Assembly: GCA_946548065.1 (NCBI GenBank)
Contig: CAMNPM010000004.1
Span: 28,769-92,768 of the forward strand
Direction of reading: 5' to 3'
Length of the DNA stretch: 64,000 nucleotides
Source of the DNA: an uncultured Prevotella sp.
GTDB lineage: Bacteria; Bacteroidota; Bacteroidia; Bacteroidales; Bacteroidaceae
Positions 1-8,262 of this stretch are shown piece after piece. Numbering within the stretch: position 1 is the first letter of the stretch; every line of letters begins with the position of its first letter. The position numbers and the translations under genes were made by a program. Below the pieces are notes generated by a model, which did no database searches, was not told where the DNA came from, and saw only the letters and a list, made by a program, of their open reading frames with translations.

Positions 1-1407
1 ATCGGCATCGACACCTGGGGCGTCGACTTCGTCTTCATCGGCGACGACGGGGCCATCCTGCGCAATCCCATGGCCTATCGCGACCCGCATACCTTCGGGC
101 GCATGGACGAATACTTCGAGAAAGTGGTAGACCGCAAGACCGTCTACGACATCACCGGCATCCAGTTCATGAACTTCAACTCGCTCTTCCAGCTCTATGC
201 CATGCAGCAGGCCGGCAACTCGGCGTTGAAGCATTGTCAGAAGATACTCTTCATGCCCGATGCACTGTCCTGGATGCTCACGGGCGAGGCCGTCTGCGAA
301 TACACCATCGCCTCGACCTCGCAGATGCTCGACCCGACGACGGGCGACCTCTCCGCGAAGCTGATAGACAGCGTGGGACTGACGCGCCAGCACTTCGGCC
401 GCATGGTGCAGCCCGGCACAACGGTGGGTGTGCTCACTCCCGAGGTGCAGAAGATGACGGGCCTGGGCCCGGTACCCGTCATCGCCGTTGCCGGTCATGA
501 CACGGCCAGCGCGGTGGCTGCCGTACCGGCCAGCGACGAGCGCTTCGCCTATCTCAGCAGCGGCACCTGGAGCCTCATGGGTATCGAGACAAAGGATGCC
601 ATCATCAACGAGCACTCCTACGAACTCAACTTCACCAACGAGGGAGGCATAGAGGGTACCACCCGATTCCTGAAGAACATCTGCGGCATGTGGCTCTATG
701 AGCGCTGCCGCAAGGAGTGGGCTGTAAGAGGTGAGCGGATAGAGGTGAAGGGCAAGAGTCTGCCCGTAAGCGAAGTATCGCATCCCGAACTGCAAGGCTC
801 GGCCATGGGCGTGGAACCGTTCCGCAGCATCATCAATCCCGACGACCCTGCCTTTGCCAATCCGCCCAGCATGATAGAGGCCATCCAGGGCTATTGCCGA
901 CAGACGGGACAGCCCGTGCCGGAGACACCGGCCCAGATATGCCGCTGCATCTTCGATTCGCTGGCCCTGAGGTATCGTCAGGTCTTTGGGTGGCTCAAGG
1001 AATTTAAAGCCTCGATGGGTAAACCATCGAGCACAGGGGGGCCATCGAGCGCAGGGGGACCGTCGAGCACGGGGGGACCGTCGAGCGCGGGGGAACCGTC
1101 GAGCGCAGGGGGACCATCGAGCGCGGGGATTCAGGTGCTGCATATCATTGGCGGCGGGTCGCTCAACAAGTACCTCAACCAGCTCACGGCCGATGCTACT
1201 GGCGTTGAGGTGCTGGCCGGTCCGCAGGAGTGTACGGCCATCGGCAATATGATGCTGCAGGCCAAGGCTGCCGGGGCGGTCAGCGACGTATGGCAGATGC
1301 GCCGCATCATTGCCGACTCCGTGGAGATGGTGCCCTATCATCCACAAGGCGACGAGACCGCATGGGCTGCTGCCTACGAGAAATACTTAAAAGTAACTAA
1401 TCAATAA
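1..1407 (+). CDS. rhaB: Rhamnulokinase, 5' end outside the window
   Basis: Phosphorylates L-rhamnulose with ATP in cytoplasmic rhamnose breakdown. The frame is open from base 1 (IGIDTWGVDF, the N-terminal FGGY-kinase motif), so the Met at 70 in the ORF track is internal and the true start lies upstream. Further kinase signatures are GHDTASAV and GGGSLNKYLNQ. About 468 residues are visible, close to full length. A run of six PSSxGG repeats is inserted just before the IQVLHIIGGG strand, in what should be a surface loop. The next gene follows after 12 bases and the operon ends with rhaD, which supports rhamnulose rather than another ketose as substrate. Confidence 0.9.
   Translation: MGIDTWGVDFVFIGDDGAILRNPMAYRDPHTFGRMDEYFEKVVDRKTVYDITGIQFMNFNSLFQLYAMQQAGNSALKHCQKILFMPDALSWMLTGEAVCEYTIASTSQMLDPTTGDLSAKLIDSVGLTRQHFGRMVQPGTTVGVLTPEVQKMTGLGPVPVIAVAGHDTASAVAAVPASDERFAYLSSGTWSLMGIETKDAIINEHSYELNFTNEGGIEGTTRFLKNICGMWLYERCRKEWAVRGERIEVKGKSLPVSEVSHPELQGSAMGVEPFRSIINPDDPAFANPPSMIEAIQGYCRQTGQPVPETPAQICRCIFDSLALRYRQVFGWLKEFKASMGKPSSTGGPSSAGGPSSTGGPSSAGEPSSAGGPSSAGIQVLHIIGGGSLNKYLNQLTADATGVEVLAGPQECTAIGNMMLQAKAAGAVSDVWQMRRIIADSVEMVPYHPQGDETAWAAAYEKYLKVTNQ
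1024..1131 (+). repeat. In-frame 18-bp tandem repeat (six units) inside rhaB
   Basis: Six copies of an 18-bp unit (ccatcgagcgcaggggga and variants) encode PSSTGG/PSSAGG/PSSAGE. Unit changes keep the frame. Each unit carries a run of four to six G. The array sits between the helix GWLKEFKAS and the conserved strand VLHIIGGG. Confidence 0.93.
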
Positions 1408-1419
1408 AACAGAATAATT

Positions 1420-2850
1420 ATGGCAAAACCATTAGTAGAAACCAAAGCAAGAGTAGGCGTATTCAGTATCGCCCTTCAGGCATACCTGCCCCAGTTCCCA
1501 CAGCTCGTTCCTGAGTTCGAGGCTCAGTATGCGGCATTCAAGAAGACACTGCCCGATAGCATTGAGATTATCGACGGCGGCATGGTGACCACCAAGGAGC
1601 AGTCGATGGCGGCTGGCGACAAGTTCCGTGCTGCCGATGTCGACCTGGTCATCCTACAGATGCTCACCTATTGCACCTCTTATAATATGTTGCCCGCCGT
1701 GCGCGACCTCGATGTACCGGTGGTCATCGTCAACGTGCAGAAGAAGCTGGCTCCCGACTACGCCAAGACCGACATCCCCACCTGGCTGGGCGAGCTCTAT
1801 GCCTGCGGGGCCATTGGCGAGATGGTGGCCGACTTGAATCGTGCCGGCAAGCGGTCGGCAGTCATCACGGGTGTTGTCGAGGGTGGCGACCCCGAGGTGC
1901 AGGCTGAGATTGAGGACTGGTGCCGCGCCGCCCAGGTGCGCCGCCGCTTCCGCGATACCAATATCGCACAGATCGGACGTCCCTATCCTGGCATGATGGA
2001 CCTCTACATCGACGAGACCAATCTCTACCATCGCATGTTCGTCTACACCAAGCAGTTCGACTGGGAGCAGATGTGGGCCATTGCAGACAACGTCACTGAC
2101 GAGGCTGCCATCCGCGCCAAGGCGCAGGACATCCTCGACACCTTCGACATCGAGGGCGGCGGTACCATCGAGAAGGTGTGGGACATGGCGAAGTATGTCG
2201 TAGCCTTCGAGCAGTGGGTGAAGGACGAAAAGTTGGGCATGATTGCTTCCCACTATGCAGGCTTCGCACAGGGCGTGGCCGGCAAGCTCGACTCGATGCT
2301 GATTCCTGCCTTCTCGATGCTCATCAAGCAGCATACCGCCTGTGCCGTAGAGGGCGACATGAAGGTGGCGATGGCCATGTCGATACTGAAGACTATCTCT
2401 GGCACGGGAACCCTGGCCGAGATGTATAGCATCGACTTCCCCAAGGACATCTGTATCATCGGACACTCCGGATCGGGCGACTTCGACATCTCGCAGGCTC
2501 ACAAGCCCACGATGAAGATTGTGCCTGTGTTCCACGGAAAGACGGGTGGTGGCTATCTCACCCAGTTCTATCCCCCCACGGGGCCTGTCACCTATCTGGC
2601 CATCACACAGGACAAGAATGGTGTCTTCAAGTTTGTGGTGGCTGATGGCATCAACGAGGAGGGACCCATCTTCATGTTTGGCGACACCAATATGCGCACC
2701 AAGTTCTCGCTGCCCTGCCGCGAGTTTGTCAACAAGTGGAGCGAGGCCGGTCCTACCCACCACATGGCAGCCGCCGTGGGCCATCATATTGATACCATCC
2801 TCAAGGTGGCGAAGATTCTGAACATCGAGTGTGACATCGTTTGCAGATAA
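1420..2850 (+). CDS. L-arabinose/L-fucose isomerase-family ketol isomerase, candidate L-rhamnose isomerase
   Basis: A 476-residue protein of the AraA/FucI isomerase superfamily, not of the RhaA TIM-barrel family. The AraA-type metal ligands appear present: Glu in CAVEGDMK, Glu in TLAEMYSID, His in CIIGHSGSGD and His in the C-terminal VGHHIDTI. It lies between rhamnulokinase and an MFS porter, with rhaD at the operon end, in the place normally taken by rhaA. I infer that it converts L-rhamnose to L-rhamnulose; the sequence alone proves only an aldose-ketose isomerase of this fold. The start follows the rhaB stop by 12 bases, and six bases separate its stop from the next ATG. Confidence 0.75.
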   Translation: MAKPLVETKARVGVFSIALQAYLPQFPQLVPEFEAQYAAFKKTLPDSIEIIDGGMVTTKEQSMAAGDKFRAADVDLVILQMLTYCTSYNMLPAVRDLDVPVVIVNVQKKLAPDYAKTDIPTWLGELYACGAIGEMVADLNRAGKRSAVITGVVEGGDPEVQAEIEDWCRAAQVRRRFRDTNIAQIGRPYPGMMDLYIDETNLYHRMFVYTKQFDWEQMWAIADNVTDEAAIRAKAQDILDTFDIEGGGTIEKVWDMAKYVVAFEQWVKDEKLGMIASHYAGFAQGVAGKLDSMLIPAFSMLIKQHTACAVEGDMKVAMAMSILKTISGTGTLAEMYSIDFPKDICIIGHSGSGDFDISQAHKPTMKIVPVFHGKTGGGYLTQFYPPTGPVTYLAITQDKNGVFKFVVADGINEEGPIFMFGDTNMRTKFSLPCREFVNKWSEAGPTHHMAAAVGHHIDTILKVAKILNIECDIVCR

Positions 2851-2856
2851 AAGATT

Positions 2857-4197
2857 ATGGGACAGAATAGTGGAAGCTTGAAGAGCACGATAGCCGTGTC
2901 TCTCACCAATTACCTGGATGCCGGGGCCATCGTGGCCGGCGCGTCGGGACTGACTCTGTGGCAGCAGTATTTAGGACTCTCCGAGGTGCACCTGGGGTGG
3001 CTGAACTTCATCTCGGCCAACTGTCTGGGGGCAGCCGTCGGTGCCATCATTGGCGGTTTCCTGGCAGACAAGTACGGACGTAAGTTCATCTTTACCTACA
3101 ACCTGCTGGTCTATATGACGGGTGTGCTGCTCATCATGCTGAGCGTGAACTTTCCCATGCTGCTGTGCGGATTCCTTGTGACGGGAATCTCCGTCGGAGT
3201 AGGTGTGCCAGCGTCATGGACCTATATCTCGGAAAGCTCGGAGAACAACAACCGCGGACGCAACATCTGTATCTCGCAGATGTCGTGGGGAGTAGGCCCG
3301 ATGGTCATCCTCTTGTTGGGCATGCTGTTTGCCCCTGGAGGCTATCTGTTCGGATGGGTGGAGTCTGTAGCGCATGCTGTGGGCGGTGCCGACATGACGG
3401 AACAGGCTGTCAACGCCTTCTCGTCGCGACTGGTGTTCCTGTCGTTGTTTGTCGTTGCCTTCATTGCTTGGAACCTGCAGCGCCAGTTGCAGGAGAGTGC
3501 CGAGTTCACCAAGGGACAGGAGAGCGGCGAGAAGAAGGCCGGGCTGATGGACAATATCAAGGTGCTGTTCTCCAACAGCATTGCCGTGAAGACGGTTTGC
3601 TTCCTGGCCGTCATCTATCTGACGTGGAACCTCGTGGCCTCCGTGATGGGATTCTTCCAGCCGCATATCTATGAGACGGCGGGTGGCGTGAGCAACGAGC
3701 AGGCCAACTGGATGAACTTCATCCAGTGGGCCATCATCGTGGGCGTCACGTTCTGCACCTCGAAGCTCATCGACCACACCTCTCACAAGGCCATCTATGT
3801 CTTCGGACTCGTGGCAGCGCTCAGCGCCTGGCTCGTCATCGTCACCATCGGTGTCAACGGCCCTGCCGGATTGTGGGCCTTTGCCATCCTCTGGGGCATA
3901 CAGGGCGGTGCCTCGCCACAGATATTCTATGCGCTGTGGGGCTCGGAGCTGTTCCCTGCCAAGTTCCGTGCGGGAGCGCAGGGACTGATGTTCTTCATCG
4001 TGCGCGGACTGTCTGCCCTGTGGGGACTCGTCTTCACATATATATATGGAGAGAACGGCGAGGGCTTCACCATTGCCGCCTACTGCATGATAGCCTTGCT
4101 GCTCATCTCGCTCGTAGTGGGTGTCATCGGGGCTCCCAACACCCGTGGCCGCTCCCTTGACGACATCACCAAAGAAAGATATGGAGACAACTATTGA
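2857..4197 (+). CDS. MFS sugar porter, probable L-rhamnose permease
   Basis: Integral inner-membrane transporter of 446 residues with about 12 hydrophobic segments. The sugar-porter signature is seen after the second helix (GGFLADKYGRKFIF) and the second half keeps the expected WGxELFPAKFR-type motif (WGSELFPAKFRAGAQG). The family usually imports sugars by proton symport. Its place within the rhamnose operon suggests L-rhamnose uptake, in place of the DMT-type RhaT found in enterobacteria. Six bases separate it from the isomerase gene and 16 from rhaD, so co-transcription is likely. Substrate is inferred from context only. Confidence 0.8.
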   Translation: MGQNSGSLKSTIAVSLTNYLDAGAIVAGASGLTLWQQYLGLSEVHLGWLNFISANCLGAAVGAIIGGFLADKYGRKFIFTYNLLVYMTGVLLIMLSVNFPMLLCGFLVTGISVGVGVPASWTYISESSENNNRGRNICISQMSWGVGPMVILLLGMLFAPGGYLFGWVESVAHAVGGADMTEQAVNAFSSRLVFLSLFVVAFIAWNLQRQLQESAEFTKGQESGEKKAGLMDNIKVLFSNSIAVKTVCFLAVIYLTWNLVASVMGFFQPHIYETAGGVSNEQANWMNFIQWAIIVGVTFCTSKLIDHTSHKAIYVFGLVAALSAWLVIVTIGVNGPAGLWAFAILWGIQGGASPQIFYALWGSELFPAKFRAGAQGLMFFIVRGLSALWGLVFTYIYGENGEGFTIAAYCMIALLLISLVVGVIGAPNTRGRSLDDITKERYGDNY

Positions 4198-4213
4198 AGG
4201 AAATAAAATAACT

Positions 4214-5035
4214 ATGAAGAGTATTTTAGAAGGCCGCCCACAGTTGAAGGCCGTTATTGATCAGATTGCCGAGGTGACGGGCTACCTCTGGCAGAAAGGA
4301 TGGGCAGAGCGTAATGGCGGTAACATCACCGTCAACGTCACTGAGTATATGGACAACGAGTGCAAGCAGCTGCCTGCCATCTCGGAAGTGAAGCAGATAG
4401 GACTCACGCTGCCCCAGCTGAAAGGCAAGTATTTCTATTGCAAGGGAACCGGCAAGCGCATGCGCGACCTCGCCCGCGAGCCGATGCAGAACGGCAGCAT
4501 CATCCGCATCTGCGACGACTGCGCCTCCTACGTGGTCATTGCCGATGTCAACGTGGTACCCACCTCCGAGCTGCCCACCCATCTGGCCCTGCAGAACTAC
4601 CTGTTGGAGACGGGCTCGTGCTATAAGGCCACGCTCCACACTCATCCCATCGAACTGGTGGCAATGAGCCACATCCAGCGCTTTCTGAAGGGCGACGAGA
4701 TGACGCGCGTGCTCTGGTCGATGATTCCCGAGACCCTGGCCTTTGCTCCGCTTGGCATCGGCATCGTACCCTACGCCCTGCCGTCATCGGTGGCTCTGGC
4801 CGAGGCTACCCTCGAACAAATCAAGACCCACGACGTGGTGATGTGGGAGAAGCATGGCACCGTAGCCGTTGGTCAGGACATCATGGATGCCTTCGACCAG
4901 ACCGATGTGCTCTGTAAGGCTGCCAACATCTACATGTGCGCCCGCTCGATGGGCAGCGAGCCCGATGGCATGACCGAGGAGCAGATGAAGGAAGTTCAGG
5001 ACGTGTTCCAGTTGCCAAAGAAACGTCCTTGTTGA
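4214..5035 (+). CDS. rhaD: Rhamnulose-1-phosphate aldolase
   Basis: Class II zinc aldolase that cleaves L-rhamnulose-1-phosphate to dihydroxyacetone phosphate and L-lactaldehyde. Zinc ligands are visible as HTH in ATLHTHPIEL and the later His in WEKHGTVAVG. I place the start at 4214 (MKSILEGRPQ), giving 273 residues, the usual family length; the longer ORF at 4121 overlaps the porter gene. A purine-rich GAAGGAAAT precedes this ATG. It is the last gene of the rhamnose operon. No lactaldehyde reductase or oxidase is present in the window. It converges with greA with only four bases between stops and no obvious terminator hairpin. Confidence 0.92.
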   Translation: MKSILEGRPQLKAVIDQIAEVTGYLWQKGWAERNGGNITVNVTEYMDNECKQLPAISEVKQIGLTLPQLKGKYFYCKGTGKRMRDLAREPMQNGSIIRICDDCASYVVIADVNVVPTSELPTHLALQNYLLETGSCYKATLHTHPIELVAMSHIQRFLKGDEMTRVLWSMIPETLAFAPLGIGIVPYALPSSVALAEATLEQIKTHDVVMWEKHGTVAVGQDIMDAFDQTDVLCKAANIYMCARSMGSEPDGMTEEQMKEVQDVFQLPKKRPC

Positions 5036-5039
5036 ACGG

Positions 5040-5504
5040 CTATAGCTGGATGCTCTCAATGCGGAGCTTTATCAAACCTGCAGGCACACGGACCTCTACC
5101 GTGTCGCCTGCTTTTTTATTGAGCAGGGCTTGGGCGATGGGTGACTTGATAGAAATCTTTCCTTCCCTCAAATCGGCCTCATGTGGATTGACGATGGTAT
5201 AGGTCATCCTGCTGTTGGTCTTCAAGTTGGTCATCTCCACCTTGCTCAGTAATTGCACACAGTCTGTACCCAGTCGAGACATATCGATGACTCGGGCATT
5301 CTCGAGCACACGCTGTTTGAAGCGGATTCTACCCAGCAACCGGCCCTGCTCGCGCTTGGCTGCATGGTATTCGAAGTTTTCGCTCAAGTCGCCTTTGTCG
5401 CGTGCTTCAGCAATAGCCTCTCTGACTGCGGGCAGGTCGACCGTCTCCAACTGGCGTAGTTCGGCTACAAGCTTGTCGTAGCCCTCTTGTGACATATATT
5501 CCAT
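5040..5504 (-). CDS. greA: Transcription elongation factor GreA
   Basis: Binds stalled RNA polymerase and stimulates cleavage of backtracked RNA. The 154-residue protein has the N-terminal coiled coil with the acidic tip (ARDKGDLSENFEYHAAK) and the C-terminal FKBP-like domain ending in VPAGLIKLRIESIQL. The start MEYMSQEGYDKL at 5504 fits the family; the ORF track adds 20 unlikely residues upstream. A well-formed promoter lies about 58 bases upstream of the ATG and is back to back with the promoter of the flavoprotein gene. Confidence 0.95.
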   Translation of the reverse strand: MEYMSQEGYDKLVAELRQLETVDLPAVREAIAEARDKGDLSENFEYHAAKREQGRLLGRIRFKQRVLENARVIDMSRLGTDCVQLLSKVEMTNLKTNSRMTYTIVNPHEADLREGKISIKSPIAQALLNKKAGDTVEVRVPAGLIKLRIESIQL

Positions 5505-5561
5505 TTCTCGATTCTTTGTTCTATTTAGGTTTGCTGCTTTGTCATTCTTGCAAAAGCTGTG

Positions 5562-5592
5562 CAAAGGTACGCTTATTTTGGCAATAAAACAA
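5562..5592 (-). promoter_or_regulatory. Promoter of greA (Bacteroidetes type)
   Basis: On the minus strand, TTG (5590-5592), a 20-base spacer and TACCTTTG (5562-5569) match the TTTG/TAnnTTTG consensus of the Bacteroidetes housekeeping sigma factor. Confidence 0.75.
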
Positions 5593-5621
5593 GGAAGATG
5601 ATTGTATTTTCTTTCTTTTCT

Positions 5622-5652
5622 TTTGCACTTCTCTCGTTTTTTCGTAATTTTG
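5622..5652 (+). promoter_or_regulatory. Promoter of the HI0933-type flavoprotein gene
   Basis: TTTG (5622-5625), 19 bases, TAATTTTG (5645-5652). The box ends four bases before the ATG at 5657, so the expected transcription start falls on or next to the start codon (leaderless or nearly so). Confidence 0.8.
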
Positions 5653-5656
5653 CGCC

Positions 5657-6844
5657 ATGAAGACAGCGATTATAGGTGGTGGAGCGGCTGGTTTTTTCTT
5701 GGCCGTCAACCTTAAGGAGATGCTACCGGAGATGGAGGTCGACATTTTCGAGCGCAGCCAGCGTGTGCTGGCCAAAGTCGCCGTGAGTGGTGGCGGGCGA
5801 TGCAACTGTACAAACTCATTTCGCAGCGTCAGGGATTTGTCTGCCGTCTATCCTCGTGGACATCGGCTGATGAAGCGCTTGTTCAATGTGTTCAGTCCTC
5901 AGAATGCTTACCGCTGGTTCGAGAGTCATGGCGTGGAGCTTGTCATACAGGACGACGAGTGTGTGTTTCCCCAGGCGCAGAGTTCGCAGGCTATCATAGA
6001 TTGTTTCCTCTCTCTGGCACATCGTTACCATGTTCGTATCTTAAAGGGCAGGAAAGTGCAGTCCATGGCTGATGTATCCGACTATGATTTCGTGGCTGTT
6101 ACTACTGGGGGGTCTCCCAGCGGGGCAGGACTGAGGTGGCTGTCTGACCTTGGGCATCATATAGAGTCGCCCGTGCCTTCGCTCTTCTCTCTGCGTATCG
6201 ACGATTCTGGATTGTCATCTCTCCAGGGTATCGTGGTCAGCAATGCCATAGTTCATATTCCTGGCACGAAGTTGCGTGCTGCTGGGCCGTTGCTCATCAC
6301 CCATTGGGGTGTCAGCGGCCCTGCCATATTGAAACTCTCCAGCTATGCAGCGCGTTATCTGGCAGTCAATGGCTACCAGGCCGCTTTGTCTGTTAACTGG
6401 GTAGCATTGAGTGAACAGGAAACCCAGACGGCACTTTATGACATGATAGTACGGCAGCCGCAGAAGCAGCTCTCTACCTACAACCCCTTCGGACTGTCAC
6501 AACGTCTGTGGACTATCCTCTTGCACAGGGCTTTAGAGCTACGCTCACAGCTACGCTGGGTGGATGTCGGCAAAAAGAACATCAACCGTTTGGTCAATGT
6601 CCTTGTTAACGATACCTGTCAGATTGCAGGCCGCGCACCTTTCCATGACGAATTCGTCACTTGTGGCGGGGTGTCGCTGAAATCCGTGAACCCTTCAACC
6701 TTGGAAAGCCGACAAGTGCCACATCTCTATTTTGCGGGCGAGGTGCTCGATGTGGATGGCATCACGGGAGGCTTTAATTTTCAGGCAGCCTGGACTACGG
6801 CTTACACCGTAGCCCGTGCCATCCAGTCTGCGGCTACTCTTTAG
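5657..6844 (+). CDS. HI0933/BaiN-family NAD(P)/FAD-dependent oxidoreductase
   Basis: A 395-residue flavoprotein. It starts with a dinucleotide-binding motif (AIIGGGAAGFFLAVNL) and has the family stretch VSGGGRCNCTN and the C-terminal FAD motif VDGITGGFNFQAAW. Members are often annotated aminoacetone oxidase-like or BaiN-like, but the physiological substrate is generally unknown and I do not assign one. It is cytoplasmic, with no signal peptide. Its 3' end overlaps the 3' end of the convergent aldo/keto reductase gene by 11 bases. Predicted near-leaderless transcript. Confidence 0.88.
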   Translation: MKTAIIGGGAAGFFLAVNLKEMLPEMEVDIFERSQRVLAKVAVSGGGRCNCTNSFRSVRDLSAVYPRGHRLMKRLFNVFSPQNAYRWFESHGVELVIQDDECVFPQAQSSQAIIDCFLSLAHRYHVRILKGRKVQSMADVSDYDFVAVTTGGSPSGAGLRWLSDLGHHIESPVPSLFSLRIDDSGLSSLQGIVVSNAIVHIPGTKLRAAGPLLITHWGVSGPAILKLSSYAARYLAVNGYQAALSVNWVALSEQETQTALYDMIVRQPQKQLSTYNPFGLSQRLWTILLHRALELRSQLRWVDVGKKNINRLVNVLVNDTCQIAGRAPFHDEFVTCGGVSLKSVNPSTLESRQVPHLYFAGEVLDVDGITGGFNFQAAWTTAYTVARAIQSAATL

Positions 6845-8237
6845 TGCGGCTCAGCGTGTTCTGGCGCAGTGCCTCCACGTAGTTGCTGATCTTATACAAC
6901 TCCCTGGGGATGCGAATGCTCTGTGGGCAGTGGGGCGTACACTGTCCACATTGTATGCAGTGGTCGGCCTGTCGCAGCCGAGGAACCGAACGGTCCAGCC
7001 CGATGAGGTAATTGCGGCGCAGCGTCTTGTAGTTCTCGTCAGTACGGTCGGTAGGCAGCAAGCCCTCATTCTTGCACTTGTTATAATGTACGAAGATGGC
7101 AGGGATGTCAATGCCGTAGGGGCAAGGCATACAGTACTTACAGTCGTTGCAGGGAATATTCTCCAGACCAACGATTCGCTCTGCAACCTGCTCGTCAAGG
7201 TAACGCATCTCCGACTTCTTAAGCGGAACCAGCGGACAATACGACAACAGGTTGTCCTTGAGATGCTCCATATAGGTCATGCCTGAGAGCACCGTGAGCA
7301 CGCCCTCTGGTGTGCCGGCGTAGCGGAAAGCCCATGAGGCTACGCTGCGCTCCGGATTGCGTCGCTTCAGCTCAGTGGCCATAAACTGTGGCAGATTGGC
7401 CAGACGGCCGCCCAGCAGGGGCTCCATGATGACAGCTGGAATGTTCAGCTTGTGCAGTTCGTCATACAGATAGCTGGCATCCACATTGCTGCTGTTAATT
7501 TCGTTGGCGAAACTCCAGTCCAGGTAGTTCAGCTCAATCTGCACGAAGTCCCAGTGGTACTTGTCGTGCATGGCCAGTATCTCGTCGAACACAGATTTCA
7601 GTCCGTGGAAAGAGAATCCGAGGTTGCGTATACGACCGGCCTTGCGCTCCTCCATCAGGAAGTCCATCATTCCGTTGTCAACGTATCGGCGGTTGAACTC
7701 TTCCGTGCTGCCGCCAACAGCGTGCAGCAGGTAGTAGTCGATATAGTCTACCTGCAGTTGCTTCATCGAGTTCTTATACATGCCGATGCTGCCCTCGCGC
7801 GAATGGAAGGCGGGGTTGAAGTTCGACAGCTTGGTGGCGATGAAATATTCTGAGCGCTTGTGGCGGCTGAGGGCGATGCCTGTGCAGGCCTCCGACTTGC
7901 CCTGGCAGTAGACGGGCGATGTGTCGAAGTAGTTGACACCGTGTTCGATGGCATAGTCCACCTGTCGGTTGATCATCTCCTGGTCGTAGTCGTCTTGGTT
8001 CTCCGTCTTCGATGGCAGACGCATCATGCCATAACCGAGCAGGGAAACCTTGTCACCCGACACAGGATTGGTACGGTAGGTCATCTTGCCTATGGGGGGC
8101 TCCACTTGTTTGGTGTATTCACTGACAGCCTTCGTCTCTGTCTTTGACTTGCAGCCGGTCATGACGGCAGCTGTAGCCACAGCTCCACCACCCAGCATTT
8201 TCAGGAACGAACGGCGTGATATATCGTGCTTGCTCAT
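6834..8237 (-). CDS. Tat-exported aldo/keto reductase with C-terminal 2x[4Fe-4S] ferredoxin domain
   Basis: 467 residues. The N-terminus carries a twin-arginine signal (SRRSFLKMLGGGAVAT) followed by MTGCKSK, a possible lipoprotein cysteine. The aldo/keto reductase barrel (about 50-340) retains the Asp-Tyr-Lys-His tetrad: FDTSPVY, ATKLS, LLHAV. The C-terminal part has two cluster motifs, CNDCKYCMPCPYG and CIQCGQCTPHCPQ. It is the last gene of an operon that starts with tatA and tatC and includes a membrane polyferredoxin, its likely electron partner. Substrate unknown. A periplasmic location is unusual for a nicotinamide-dependent fold. The start ATG is preceded by an AT-rich spacer with TTAAGAA-like units. 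Confidence 0.85.
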   Translation of the reverse strand: MSKHDISRRSFLKMLGGGAVATAAVMTGCKSKTETKAVSEYTKQVEPPIGKMTYRTNPVSGDKVSLLGYGMMRLPSKTENQDDYDQEMINRQVDYAIEHGVNYFDTSPVYCQGKSEACTGIALSRHKRSEYFIATKLSNFNPAFHSREGSIGMYKNSMKQLQVDYIDYYLLHAVGGSTEEFNRRYVDNGMMDFLMEERKAGRIRNLGFSFHGLKSVFDEILAMHDKYHWDFVQIELNYLDWSFANEINSSNVDASYLYDELHKLNIPAVIMEPLLGGRLANLPQFMATELKRRNPERSVASWAFRYAGTPEGVLTVLSGMTYMEHLKDNLLSYCPLVPLKKSEMRYLDEQVAERIVGLENIPCNDCKYCMPCPYGIDIPAIFVHYNKCKNEGLLPTDRTDENYKTLRRNYLIGLDRSVPRLRQADHCIQCGQCTPHCPQSIRIPRELYKISNYVEALRQNTLSRTKE

Positions 8238-8262
8238 AATGCTTAACTCTAAATTCTTAATT

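Noticed and set aside
1654-2787. 377-codon antisense ORF over the isomerase gene
   Set aside because: Shadow caused by codon bias of a GC-rich gene; no family resemblance and no promoter.
4121-4213. Longer rhaD start overlapping the porter gene
   Set aside because: Family proteins start at MKSIL; a purine-rich stretch precedes that ATG.
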